This document shows positions 37,101 to 52,100 of a stretch of 64,000 bases of DNA, piece after piece. The notes beneath the pieces are model-generated. The model was not told where the DNA came from. It saw only the letters and a list, made by a program, of their open reading frames with translations, and did not search any database. The stretch is from Pieris napi (Eukaryota > Arthropoda > Insecta > Lepidoptera > Pieridae). Where the stretch lies: positions 8,380,001 to 8,444,000 of the forward strand of contig NC_062236.1 in NCBI RefSeq assembly GCF_905475465.1, written 5' to 3'. The position numbers and the translations under genes were made by a program. How positions within the stretch are numbered: position 1 is the first letter of the stretch; each line of letters opens with the position of its first letter.

Positions 37101-40100
37101 TTCTTTTTATATATATAAAAATAGATAGATTATCAAAAGCCATATCGATGGTCCCCTTTTGCTCTCGAAAATAAACATAGGGATTCCTCGGTTTCCTATT
37201 AAAATTTTTCTTCTTAATCTTATTAATTTACCACCTGTCTTACTCACAGTTTTGCAGAGCTATCTTTTCCAAAAACTTGCATGACGTTATTATTTAAACG
37301 CTTTCACTTATTTATAGTATAGAAGTCTGATAGTTAGCAATAGTTATTATAAATAGCATGCTGTTTGTCTGTTAAAGGGCGTATAATCAATTTCTATTGT
37401 TTTTTTATGTGTTCCTATATGTAAGCTTTTATTGTTATGTCCGCTGGCAAACTTATTTACGATTTTATTCACGTTACTTACATCTACTCAGAAGGTTGTT
37501 AGGTTGTTGCTTACTTGCTATGTAAGTAATAATTAATAACTTTTGAAGGTAAATTAATCATGAATGGGGAGTCCAAAAGGTTAAAGATTGGTGGTCTCAG
37601 TTTCCGCACTAGGTCCGTTGTGCGTACTGCTCCGAGGGTTTCTGATCGTTAATTGGGAGACCAAATATTGTGTTGTTCTTTTGGCTCGCGGTGTGCAGAA
37701 CTGGTTATGTGAGACCGCTCCTAAATCGCAGAGCACTCAAGCATTTCACCTATTAAACAAATAGAATATCTAACAAACAAGTGTTTATCTACGCCATTGT
37801 ATGTAAGTTACCGTACCTATTATCCCAATATGCTACGACCACATCAGCGTTAAGCATAGCAGCACGTCCTTCAGCACCGGAAATACCGAATGCCATGTAC
37901 TGCTCCTTACGAAGACGGGCAGCCAGCGTTATTTGGATTAGGTCGCCCTGGAGATTTACAAATACAATGTTAAACTTGTATTCGTGTACAATTTTGGACG
38001 TCATTTATCTATTTCTAATTAACATAATATGCAGTACGAAGTTCATTTTCATTTCATGACCATAGAAATCAGTGCTCTGTAACTTCCGATAGCAAACCCC
38101 ACATCAATAGTGAGTTTTAGTACCACGAGAATCTCAAGTTTGCGAAATCAGCCCTGCGATTCTGTTACTCACTTTTCGAACTCACACAGCGGTTTTCGCA
38201 TCGGCGGTCGCTCTTAAATCAGTCGTGAAGCAGTCATTTTATGATTTGGCATTCTGAAAAGGTGCTTATCAGAATGCCAAATCATAAAATGACTGCTGTG
38301 AATCGCAGGGCAGTGCTAGGTAGTAACACGATATAACGGTATAGAACGAGTACAAAACCTCAATATTAAAGTTGGTATCGTACTTTAATAATATAAGAAA
38401 TATTTTATAGGTAACTGAATAAAAACAACAATTTATCATCTATTTGATATGATATCTATTTAATAGTCTATATGACTAATTTGATCTCTGGAATATATAT
38501 GTATTTTCTATATAGGTTGTTGGTTGTCTTAGGGTAATTTTTACATTATTATTTCGTATTTACCTTTACATTTGTCTGCATACCACTCGCTTGTAACGAA
38601 AATTATATTATTAATAATTAACGTCGGTCAGTTTTACACATATTATTTCGATTTCTATAGCGAATTTCAAGCATACAAAGAATACGATTACTCCTCTCTT
38701 GTAGTTTTAAAAATCCACGTCAAATTAAACTCTTATGGGTTATTAACATCCGAAAGCCTCATCTTAATTATAACAAATGCAACAAAATACTAAATTTATA
38801 TAAAGTTAGACATATCTTCGTCTCTTTTGAGTGTTCCCTAACTGAGTAACAGTTATAATGTAACAATTGAATGAAACATGGAGAACACTCGTCCATATTC
38901 TGAAACATCCCATTTTATATTTCATAATAATTCAGTTCCCGCCCCCGCGCTTATGGAAATTAAATTATGAAATATGAGAGTTTAATGTGGGAGGGAGGGT
39001 TCGGGATGGTAATAGCTGGAATTGCTTGGGCTGTTTCTTACTAAATTGAGGTTTCAGTTTTAATGACGGATATAATTTGCATAACTAATTTTATTATTGC
39101 TGTGCTACAGTACTTGCTTCTCACAAGATAATTCAGTTTCCAGACAGCATATTAAAGTAATTATAAACTGTAATACTATGACAGGTTTTAGGCACAAGAT
39201 ATAAATCTGTATTTCCCGCCATTTACGTGGTATATGAAAGAACCGATTCTTTGTGGTTTATTTAGTTTGTAACATGTCAAATTAATATCGTTAAAATAAA
39301 AGTATAACTTCAAAATCTATATTGATTGCTCTAGTTATTTATAATCTATAGTCATAAGTAATAATTACCTGTATCTCATAAACTCCAAAAAAAAAAAAAA
39401 AAAATTACCTGTATCTCCCATCGCACTTGCAGCCTTTTATCAAGAATTTCCTTACAATTGTTAGAAGAGCTATACGGTGTCTGAGATGTGGTTGAACTAG
39501 TCTGTAACATTTATTTAGTTAAATCTTTGTTATATTGGTATTTGCAGTCAATGCAAATTGTTAAATGTATACACAAAACATGTATTAATATTTAAAAATA
39601 TTGATATATTATTTCCAAAGCACTCACCGGATTATACCACCAAGCAGGCTGTTATTTTTTTTATTCCAATGGAAGCGGAAGAAAATATCAAGAAATAATG
39701 ATTAGTTTATTGCAAGCAGTCACACAAACATAATGTTAAACAATACAGTTTTTAATATTATGAGGTGTTGATAATTTAAGTATTTTAAGGTTTCCAAAAA
39801 TTGCATAATCCTTAAATAATAAAAATATCAACACAGATTTTATTTTATGCAATTAATTAAACCAGTCCAAGAAAAATGTTGGCTGAAAATAAGTTTTTGT
39901 TAGTTTTGTTTGCATTGACGGTTTCCTGTTAACCTGAAAAGCGATAATCCAATGTATGATTCCAGAAAGCTGCATTGTTAAAACAAATGAATAAAAAAAT
40001 GTCGTACTTAGTACGCAAGTACAAATATTAAGGTTCACATTTTTATTAATAATAATTTATATAAGTTAAAACATAACACATGACCGAAACACATGTGTAC

Positions 40101-43100
40101 GAAAATAAGAAATAATGTACTAAAAAAAATTTTGTAAGTACTCCATATTTTGAATATTGAAATCTTAAAAAATCCTCTTCAAATAACAACACTGTAATCG
40201 GAATCTGAAATTTTATGTATTACAGAGAATTTTTTCCAGGACAAAACACTGTTACCGACATGGTGTGAATCTCACGGACGGTATTGGTATTATTCTAAAG
40301 TTAACACTTTTATGGGCCTACATGCATGACCCGGTAGAGAGGCAGAAAGCGAGAACGACCGGGTCGTGGCCACAAAAACGGCCTTGTAATGGGCTACCTG
40401 AGGTGGTTTTATTGGGTATTGCACACCCAGTCTCTAAGTACATTGGTTCTGGTGTACGTCAAGTGCCACATACTCGTACTACTTTCGGGGAAAAATGGGC
40501 AAATGCATTTTCATTTCTGATGTCAAAAATGGACTTAGTGTATATTTGAGGAATCCAAATAAAGAGTTTATTAGTCGACCGTGATTTACATAGAGCCAAA
40601 TACATATAATAAATAAATAGTATTACTCACAGTAATCTTCGTCTGTCCTAACGCAGGTGGTACATCTAAATCCTTAGGAATATAAACGTGACCAAAGTTA
40701 TGCCTGTATTCTACACACCAGACAGCAAGCCAGTCGATGTCATAAGCCGTCAATTTACCAGGTAACTGGATCTCTATATCCTCACCTTGGTAGCCTCGGA
40801 GAGGGTTGAGGGATCCCATTTCATTCGGTACCTAGACAAAGTTTGTTACAACCTGTATTATTTACCTTAAGACGAAAAGCCTTAATTAAAACTACATAAT
40901 ATGGTTTATGCTTATTTTACATCTTACGAGATTCTAAATGAAGCAATTCAATATTGAAAAACATTAATTATTTACATCGATAACAAAAATTTATTAAAAT
41001 AAATTTGTCTCACCAAATTCAAAAAACATTATATAATGGTGCTGTATCGTAAGCCATAGTAATCAATAAGAAGTACGCTAACCTTTGTTCCAAAAGGACT
41101 GGGTTCACTACCGTTCCCAACCCAGAAGTAGGCGTCAGGTCCAGCACCATCGTAATGCAAGTTGGGAATGTAGAACGTCTTTGCATCCAACACGCTAATG
41201 TTACCAGATCGCAGGCCGTGAGCAAGTCGCTTGAACTCTGGCAGTACACGTGGTCTTGGGGGGTCCAATCCGGGAGGGACAAACACGTCACCAAAGTTTA
41301 CCTAAAATGTTTTTAACTATGCTATAGTTAAAATTTGATAAAGCGCCCAGCTTCGATATTACAGATACGTGATATTGTTGTTATTATTAAATGTTGGCTT
41401 GTAACTGTAATATCCGATATCAAAGCAAAGCCTGTGTATTCCTGGAAACTCAACCTATTAATGAAAATATAATTTAAAATTTATTGTTACCAATATGTTT
41501 ATAGTAGGTACTTTTATTATTTCAAAACACAAAAATACAGTTTTTACAATATTATTGGTAATGTAGGTTATATAGTACCTAATAATAATAATAATTAAAA
41601 ATGAATGACTAGAAAATTAAAACAAATTTAAAAAGTTTGGTCCCTGTTACACTGTACTAAATTTATTTTGTTTTTGGATACATTTTTAAGCTTTATTACA
41701 AAAAAAAAATTTCCAGCAATAAACACTTGTATAAATAAATGAAAACATTTTACTATTGTATATACATGTATGTCTGACAAATGCTGCTTATTGCTATGCT
41801 GTTCAATATCTTCAGTCTAAATTGTATTCGGTAAAACTATAACACGCTAACTAGACAAAATTATTGGTATTAATGCGCGCTGTGTATTCACTATGCTATG
41901 AGGTATATAGAGATGCTGTATATTCTTATGCTAAAAAGTAATAAACTACATAATATTGCAGAGTGACTGAGTACTGTAAGTACATTAGTCTGTGGTAAAT
42001 TAAAAAGTTTATTTGACAAAACTGACATTTTGGCGGGAAGCTAGATTGCGCGCGTCGCTCCCCCGCCTTCCACCTTCTAATCGATATTTTGGCCTTTCAC
42101 AGACTGTCATTTTATCCTGATGTCTGATCCTTATTATTATTATCCCTATTATCCGTATTACACCTATATATTATCACATTTTAATAGGCTTATAGATTTT
42201 AATGAAAGTCCATAATTTTTTTTTATTACATTACGCCCTTTACTTAACTATTCTAATATCTAATACATTTTTTATGATTGCAAGTTAATAAAGGACGTTA
42301 TCTCGTTACCTCCAATTTCGAATCAGTAACACCATATTTAGTGTTATATTAGAACCGTTAATGTACTTTTGTTTAAAAGATCAATTCACATATACCTAAT
42401 TATAAATTAGTTAAATACGGTACACAGAATTTGAAAGGCTTTGAAGCGAAGTTCAGTTTCAGACGCCAACAAAAGGGGTGTCACCAGGAATGAACTACAT
42501 ATATTAATTTCTAGTTAAATCATAAATATACGTTAGAGGATTTAAAACGTATCAACCTTTAAACATATTTATTAATTAACAATGTAATATCCGACTCCGA
42601 TAGCTTAATCCACAGATCTTAGTTGGAAATATTAATAACTTCCTCATGCTGAACGTAATTTTATACTCTTGCCTTCGTATACGTGTAAAATATTAAATTA
42701 AGAAGCCAAGGCAGGACACACAAATTCCTAATCGTTGCTGTGACCGTTATCTATAGAAATATATATATATATATATATATATATTGGTAAAGGACTTACA
42801 GTAAATCTACGACACCACACACTGATCCACTTGATGTCTCTAAGGCGTTTGCCTCCTGGCAACCGCAAAAGGATATCAGAATTGGAATGTGCTGATAATA
42901 CCGGTGGATCTCTGAAAACATCCAAGCCTATTAATAACAAAACATTGAAATTTATAATACTGCCGAAAGTTGTACACCTTTTTAATTCTTTGTAATGATC
43001 CCAAGTTTTAGACATTCTTAATTAAGCGTATTTTTTTGAGAGAGAGTGTGTTGGTGCGTGGCAAAAACTGCCTAAAGAAACGCTTAGTTGTGGAACGATG

Positions 43101-46100
43101 GACGTCGAGGTAATACGGGTGGTATTTTGTATTATGCCTCGATGTCCGATGAACCTCAGCTGCGGGTATTAATACGAACAACTCCTTTGAACATTCTCCA
43201 TGGTAACACAATAATACATACTGAGACAGCACAACTACATATTTTAATCAACGTTACTACTACTAAAATTAAATTACGATTTAAACGTGCTTTGATATCT
43301 TTATTTTGGCTTTGATATGTAGAAGCTAAAGCAACATTATGAATCTGCATAATAATAGTTAAAACATGTTGTTCTTATACTTCAAACTTGGGCCTTGAGA
43401 GACTCAATCGGTCATTACCCCTTTGTTAAAAACCAAGGAAATAATGTCATGATTAATTTCTTAACGAATGAAGAGACGATATTAACCTATTTAGACATAA
43501 AATGCTAATGGAAAAGGTTTTAGTAAATTCCTTTTAAACGAATGGCTGATATCAATCACTATTTATGTGCCACGCTACATTTGTATACCTAACGGGGTTT
43601 TAATAGAATGAGCTTTTTAGTGTGGGCGTTTTAGCAAGGATGAAAAGTTTTATATGTAATAAATACGATACAAAATTACACATAGCATACTATGTTTTAT
43701 CACCACGATAAAATCATTTTAATATCCGAGATTTAATGGACCTACACAAGCGATGTAACTAATAGGAAATTCTATGACATTGCCAAATTATATAAATGGA
43801 GTTTACTTAGTACGGTCATATTCTTACCTGCTAGGATAATCTTCAGGATATGGCACAAGGATGCCTTCTGGCGAAGGTTGAGGGGTATCCCCAATCCAGA
43901 AATAGGCGTCCGGTCCAGTCCCATCGTATGCGAAGCCTCGTATAAAGACTGTGTTCTCGTCTACGGCATATGCCGTGCCTCGTATGCCGTGGGCATATTG
44001 AGTTAAGCGTCCGATTATGCGGCCATAGTACGGCTCTGGACGCCGGCACTCTACCCCTAAAAAGTTAATTCTATCTTTAATACAAATTATTTGCGTAGTA
44101 ATTTAAAGTAAAGTAAAGTAAAAAATCATTTAATCATATAGGTAACATAATTTACACTTATGACTCGTCAGTAAAGAAATACATATTAATTCTTTTAATT
44201 TTACATTTACTGCCAGTTCTCAAATCAAGGGCGTAGAACGGGAGAGAAGAACTGGCAATAAACTCTCCGCCACTCTTTTTAATCGCCATTTTTTTTGTTT
44301 TACAAATTTTTTGTAAGGAGCTGCAACCATTACACCATATCCCATGTGACATTTTAAGTAATTAATAATAATAACATAAATTAAAAACAAAGATTTGTCC
44401 TCTATTAGCAGGAGGCATGGTGAAATAGGAGCACGCACTTACATTCTCGTGGGAACAACACGTAAACACATAGTCGAAATAACCAACATCACCGCATACA
44501 CGAATTCAAGTACGACCCGAGTCACCACAAGCAGCACCCGTTCACGAGCATGACGCATGGCCAGCCATCGGCCCCTTAGAATTAATTCATATTTTTATAA
44601 TTAAAATATAGTAGCTTGATACAGACAGTTATAAGCTGAAAATATAAAGTATCTCCCAGCGCAATGAATTACCGCCTAGTTCGATCACGTCAGCTTTGTA
44701 ACGAAAATAATAAAATGGCATGGTCCGTATAAATGGAGCTACAGTGTATAAAAATGATGGAATATTATTTATAATTGCAAATGCATCACATGTTAACAAA
44801 GTTTCTGGCGCAGACTAATGATACATATAATCGCTCAGGCGTATTTCCTAATATCCGAAGGGAACGAACCCATTACAAGATATTTTGATTGACGCTCGCC
44901 CCATGCTCCGCCGAGCTCAGATTTGCGACGCAAGGGCTCTTTTAGGGCTACCACCAAATATTTTGAATGGCTTGTCTTGTTTATCAAAGATGAAAGGCTG
45001 TTTTTGATTAAATTATAGCGATGGTAAAGTTTTGTGAAAACAAACAAATAAACCGTTAACCGTTCAATGTAATATTTTAATATTTAACTGTAATAATTTT
45101 AATATTTAACTGTAAATGACTCCGCATTGTTTTAATTAATTTGCTTGGAAATAAAGATATTCGTAACGTAATAAGCTAGATATGATGTAATCATTCTAAT
45201 AAAGAAAACCTATAAATTTTATTCCTGAATTGCTTCCTTCACCCCTAGCTCACCCCAACTTTCCGTCTGTACATTACCGACATTCCCTTCTGCAAGAAAC
45301 TCATTCCACTCTAGATTGAGGAAATTTCTCTTATAGAAAGCTCAGCTCCACGTTACTAATTTCAATAACTCAACGCTAGTGAGCGATTAGTTTGTTTTAT
45401 ACTTTGAATATCATTAATTTATCATTTTAATTTTATATATATTTTTAATCAATATTACTATATAGTTTAAATACGGTACACAGAATTTGAAAGGCTTCGA
45501 AGTGAAGTTCATTTTTAAACGCCAACAAAAGGTATGTCATACATATAATATTTTTTAGTTAAATCATAAATATACGTTAGAGGTTTTTAAACGAATTAAC
45601 ATTTAAATATATTTAATAATTATCTAAACATATTTATTAATTAACAACGTACTATCCGACTCCGATAGCTTAATCCACAGATCTTAGTTGGAAATATTAA
45701 TAACTTCCTCATACTGAACGAAATTTAATTTTGTATCTATTTTTAATCATTATTACTATATAGCTGGTAATTAAATTTACAATATTGTTGAGAGTTTAGA
45801 TGGGTAAAGAACAGTACAAGTGGTAATAATTCTCAACGACTCCCTTGAGTGTAATTCTACGACGGTAATATTATTGTAACTTGTTATAAGGAACGAACGC
45901 AGATTGGATATTTTATATCAGCTATAAATTCAAGTCTCCAATATCCTGCAGCTTATTGTGCAATATTGTTTCGAATCGAAGCGACGATGGTACACATTTG
46001 TAGCGTCTAAAAAAGATTTAGTTTGTTAGATTTTCAAAAGCAATTTCACAAATATATTCACTGAATTAGTTTAAACCTCAATAATTATAATTTGATTTAA

Positions 46101-49100
46101 CATTTGTTACTTATTGATTTTTACATCAATATCAGATAGCCAAGCCCAAAAAAATCTAGAAAAAATACTTGGAAAAACCTTTGACATTTTTTTTCAACTA
46201 AAATACGTCTTAATTCTTAAATAATGCGTAATGTAAAACAGAGTTAATCCCATCTAACGATTTTTTTTCTTTCGTTCCTTGAAAACAATCTCGTATCAGC
46301 TATAACCTTTTTAAAACCCTCAAAGTTATTACTCTTTTATAGGAAGTAAAACGTATCGGGTCGCGAGTTTTACCGAAAACCGCTAAATCCAAATAAGATG
46401 TTATACGTGAACCCTTTGAGCGAAAACAATGCGAAGTGGTAAGAACTTGACAGAAAATCGTTGAAATAACTTGCATTTTCCAGAGAAGCCAAATACTTTC
46501 AAAGAAAGCGTGTTTAATTTTTAATAGTTTAAGTAGGATAGTGGACTAGATAAGTCTCATAGTGACGATTTAGATTTTCGGACAAAGCAAAACGGTTTTT
46601 AGTTAACGTTAAAAATATCCACATTTTCTTGAATATTGGCCACAGCCTTTAAAACTCCGCGGTTAATATGATTTTATTTTACTAGACATAGTAGCTAAAA
46701 GTAAAGACTACCCTTAACAAAATAAAGCATTACAAATGTATAATAAAGTTTAACATGCACATTGAAGGCTTGCATTTCAAGGATTCTAAGCTTTTTGAAA
46801 CGAATGCAGCTGCGCCGTTTCACATTCAAGCAAAGGAAACTTATTCTTGACGACCTCGTCGGTGCGCTACTATAGTGTAAATGTATTGGCAACTGTATTA
46901 TCGATTAAATTCAGACTTTTATTTATTAAGAACGATCCGCAACGCTTAATAAAGAACACTTAATAAATTTATAGTTTTTTTTTTTTTTACTTTTGTTTGT
47001 TATTTACTCCTAATTGGGGGAAGATAATATTTTATTTTTTTAATATATTTTTTTTGGCTAATTCCCCGACTATATTGTCATAGGAGAAATAGCATTTGTA
47101 ATTAGTATGATTAAGTACTACTTAATTCTGTTAACAACCATTTGTATTACATTTACAGGAATGTTGAGAAAGGTGTCTCTAAGGCTTTTATTTCTATAAT
47201 TTGTTCATTGTTGTCGTAGCCATTGGAGAGTACAGGATAATATTTAAAAAAATTAATTCAAGTAATAATAAAAAAACTAGTGATGATAAAAACAAAGATT
47301 ATAGTTTGAAGCTAGCAATTCTGGTTGTCTAGTACTTATCTGTTAATTAATTTGACGGTAGATGAAAATTAATCGCTTATAATTAGTCCAATAAATACCC
47401 GATTTTTTTATTTAGAATGTTAGACCTCTTTTTGGTAGTATTGTTATTTAACGGTATAAATGCTGTTAACTTCTATAAATATATGAATACGTTTTAAATA
47501 GGAATTACCTAGTAAATAGGTCAAACTATCAATGAGATTTTTATAGATAACATTACTTTAAATATGATATTTCATCAGTAGTGGATAAAGCGTGCGTCTC
47601 CAAAGAGTGTGTCTCCATTCACAATAATAAAATAAACTAACGTGTATGAGGCACCGAAGGCTGATCACCTTCTTGCCTATCAAAAATATCAAGAAAAAAA
47701 GATATAGAAATTTGAAACCAAGACGAAAGGGACTTGTATGTTTATGGTATGTATTTTTAAAATAGAGTGAGACAAGATTCTGATAAGATTTTAATTATCG
47801 TTGCAGCTATGAAAACTATTCCGATATTTTTTTAGATATATAGAAGGTTCTTTAGGTAAGTTCTGGCCTCATTATTTAACCATTGCTTTGTTACATTTAT
47901 AATCAACAAGTTTCAAATGAGAAACAATTCAATTTATATAGAAATTCTCGGAACTCTATTAGTATGCGTTGCTCAAAAGGATAAAATTTATTTCGTTGGC
48001 GCGAAGTCACGTTCACAAAACTCCTATTACTCAGATGAATGTTCCCCGTTTTCATTTAGCCAACGTTGTTTCTCATCGATTTTATATGAATTCTTGTTCA
48101 TGCTTGCAATTCGTCCGTAATAAGAACATTAAGTCATGGCCCCATATACCTTAATCCTAACAATTATGTAGATAATTTTAGTAAAAAAACAACATAATAT
48201 GTGTCTATATTGATGTCATAGTAGTGACACCTATATTCTAAGGCTACAATCACTGCGATGATATATAATATACTTCAGGGTAAAACGGGTAACGCGATAA
48301 CAGTTATTCCCGCAAAGGATATACATATATCTATCTATCTATCTAACTATCTACTATACAACTTCGCTATCTATAGCCACTGGGGTCTTGCCAGCCAGTG
48401 AGTAGATAGACTGGTCGAGGTTCTTCCCTTTTGGTTGGAGAAACAGTTCACCATTCTTCATTCACATACTGTATTAACTTTTATTTTGATTCCTTTTATT
48501 TATTTATACGTTCTAAAACAATGTGTATGCCTTAAATAATAAAGAAAATATGACATCACACATTTTACACACATACATATCAATTACATTAGAACTTAAG
48601 CAATATATCAAGAGAAAAAATTAAACAAACAAACACAAAATAATAAAAAGTAACTAAAACTAATCAGATAAAAAATAAAATAAAAACCAAAACTAGATGA
48701 AAACTTAAACCTCTTTAAACAAATTTACGGTAAGTTAGCTGTTGTAAAACACATCAATCGCTTTTGACAGCAACGTATGCCAAAGTAAAACTTACATGTG
48801 AAGGTAATTGAAGCCGTGTATTAAATAAACAAAGAACGGTGTATTTAACTCTATGATAACAATTTCCCTAGATTTCCTCTATCAAATCAGTGTTTCCCAT
48901 CTAAAATTTTATGCACCCCATCGCAATATATCTTCTCCCGGGGGACCATTAACATAAAGGGTACCTTGTTTTGAAACCACCTGATTCAATGATCTTTCAC
49001 TTTCTAAATTAATTTTATAGATACCGGTTTTTAATTAGATTTTTTTGCAGCGCTTTTATAACAATAAAAAATTCATTTCATATATTGATAATTTCTTAAC

Positions 49101-52100
49101 ATTGGTATTAATATTTTCCTTTTTACACGCTTTATATTAGCTTCACCTGTATGTATGTATGTATGTAACCGACTCCTTCGGACTCAATTTTGACCCACTT
49201 TTAACGGACAGATTTAATTCAAACTTTGCGCACCTGTCAAAGATCGATGACAATGCAATAATCCGAAAAAAAAAGAAAAAAAAAATTTAACTAAAAAATA
49301 AAAATTATTCGATTCGGTTGCTCGATAGACGAAAAATATGGCACAGAGCGCCCCACGCTTTTACACAATAATACCAGTATTTTTTGTTCATTACCATTTT
49401 CAGCCTAAATTAGGAATTATTTTTCACTTTTTAGTGTGATGTGCTTTAAAAGCGTGTTTTTTAGTTTTGTATAACTATTATTTATTTTTTAGTTAATTTT
49501 TTTTTCTTTTTTATAGAATATAGAATTATTAATAGATTGTTTAAGATTAGCGATCAGTACGGATGAAAATATTTCAACTTTGGTAAAGAAACGGACTATT
49601 TAAGATGTTAATACTACGAGAACATCACGTAAAGGGGTGGGGTAAACAATAAGTGTTAACGACGCTGCTGGCGCGCGCCGATTATGGGATTACGACAATC
49701 TACTTAACGGAAAAGTATCACGATAAAAAGGCTAATTCAATATACTCAAGTGATATAATAAAGTTTTTAACATTGTGTAAAACGTATACGTTGTGTTTAA
49801 TTGTTTATGAATACAGTTAAAATAACTATACTTAAAGCTGTAGTTAAATTAATAAAATAATATAGGTTGACCTTTGTATAATTTATTTTAAGTTTTAGAT
49901 GTCTTTAATTCTAAAATGTCCAATTTTACGCTAGGTTCGATGCTCAGCGAAACAAATTGAAGTTGGGTAGGCATACCTTAAAAAAAAGTGTGTGTGTGTC
50001 AGCTACGACGCACGATTGGAGTTTACTCCTTACGAACTATAAAATGGCGATAATGTTCTGTGGCTGTCGACCATATTTTCATACTAAAGGTGGTAAGTAT
50101 ATATGTTTTTATAATATAAATGTTTGTAGTAGTAATAAAACGTACCTACATCATCTATGCCCAAATAGGATTTTCTTTCTGTGACCAAAGTTACCTTTAT
50201 AGTAAGAGAAGAATAAGAAGAACAATCTTTTTAGTTTTAATTACACTGACCATTACTATTGACAAAACTCTATGGCACGCTAGACAATCTACTTTTATTT
50301 TTTACACCTGTCAACACTGACAATGTTGTAACGTGGCTGTCAAAACGTGAATTCAAAATAGAAAAGTCTGTGTAATGTATTCCATCTCATTCTTTTACAC
50401 GTTCAATCCTACAGACAGTTTGTCTCTTTCTACATAACGCCTCAACTTTTCGTGTTACACATAACGCCTCAACTTTTCGTGTTACACTTGATTTTACACC
50501 TCATAAAATTTCCGTACCGGGCCTTATAACTCAAATCGTTTCTTAAGGAGTAACTCCAATAAACTCCAAAAATATCAATGAATTTGCAGAAATGAAATGA
50601 AAAATGCCTGCCCTATAAAATAAAATATTGTGTGAAAAGACGCTTAGGCTTGTATGAGCCAAACTATTCATTAATAACACAATGTGATGGAAAATTCCCA
50701 GACCGGTTGCATCTAAATGTTTTTGTATTTAACATCATTAATCAGAGACTGGTAACAGGTTTCTATCCTTGACAATAGCGTGACCTAGTTATCTACACAC
50801 TCACACATTATTATTAAGGACACGGTCACATTTATAGTTTTATTTTTCTCTCTAAGCTCTAAAATCAAAAAGATACGAGAACGCGATGGCGATGGCATAG
50901 TGGACGACCCCTGCTTATATATAGACCAATAAGTCAAGTCAAATACTTTTTATTACTCAGGTTTTTTATTCTGTTAGGATTTTTTTTTATCCTATTTTGC
51001 TTATTGAAGAATATGTTTATTTAAATAAGACCTCCCAGTTACACATAACGCTCGTAATACGCAAATAAAAGAACATTCTCTGTTCCCAAAAAAATCTTGT
51101 TTTTTTTTAAATCACTCTTTGATCGGATCCAAAAAACAAAAGAGCGTAGGATATTCGAAATTTAAAATACTCTGCGAATGATTGCGAAGTGTAATATAAA
51201 ATAAAGGCACGTTATCAAGGATACTTCGGGCCTATACATATTGGTTTTCACAAGTGAACTAGGGAAGCTAGCAAAGCAAATCCATTAAAGCACGTCAGAT
51301 AAGGTCATACGGTAAGGTGTTCCACTAATATGCACTTGACATTCATATACTATATTGATCTGTGCTCGCTCTCATTAGGAAAGGTCACGAAAGGAGCTTA
51401 TATTACACAATCGTAGATTGATAAAAAATGGCATACCTCCGTCAAAATCTTAAAACTGTTTTGAAAAAGCTAACGTTTAAAGAAAATCCTTTTAAGTAAA
51501 CTACTTACATCGGAGTACCTGTGACATTAGGTATTCAGTGAATGAACTCAAAAAGCAACGGTATTACATCTAAAAATATACACCTACCACCATTATGGTG
51601 TTGGTATTTCGACGTATATCATGAATTATGAAATTCTTGTTAAATTTCCCGTTATGTCTGATACTGTTTTGATGACGGTAGGTCAAAAAATAGGTACATT
51701 AAGCTAGGAACAATGACTGGACAAGCTCGTAGCTAAATCTGGCTAGTGCCGTTTGGATAGATCTATAATATACCACGAACATGTATAGAAAATAGCAGAG
51801 CTCATACATAAAGTAGTCAAAGACAAAAAATTACTTATTTTCGAGTTTCAACCAATTAACTGATAAATTATGTCTGAAATATTATTTATTTATTTTGATT
51901 ACTAGCCAGTTCGGTAATTGTTCATATTAAGTGCCAGAATCAAAAACTGTTTAATAAGTAATAAGCAAAACTTTATACATGAAAACGTGATAAAGATCCA
52001 GCAGTAAAATATCTATTCTATGTCAAATTAAGCAAAAACTACTTACCAGCATAGAGTACAAGAAGTAACGCTAGAAGCGTCGGACCGCTCCGGGGCGGAA

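Noticed and set aside
40265..40549. 94-codon plus-strand frame in a Skeletor intron
   Set aside because: No recognisable domain, no splice signals; sits in a GC-richer repeat-like block.
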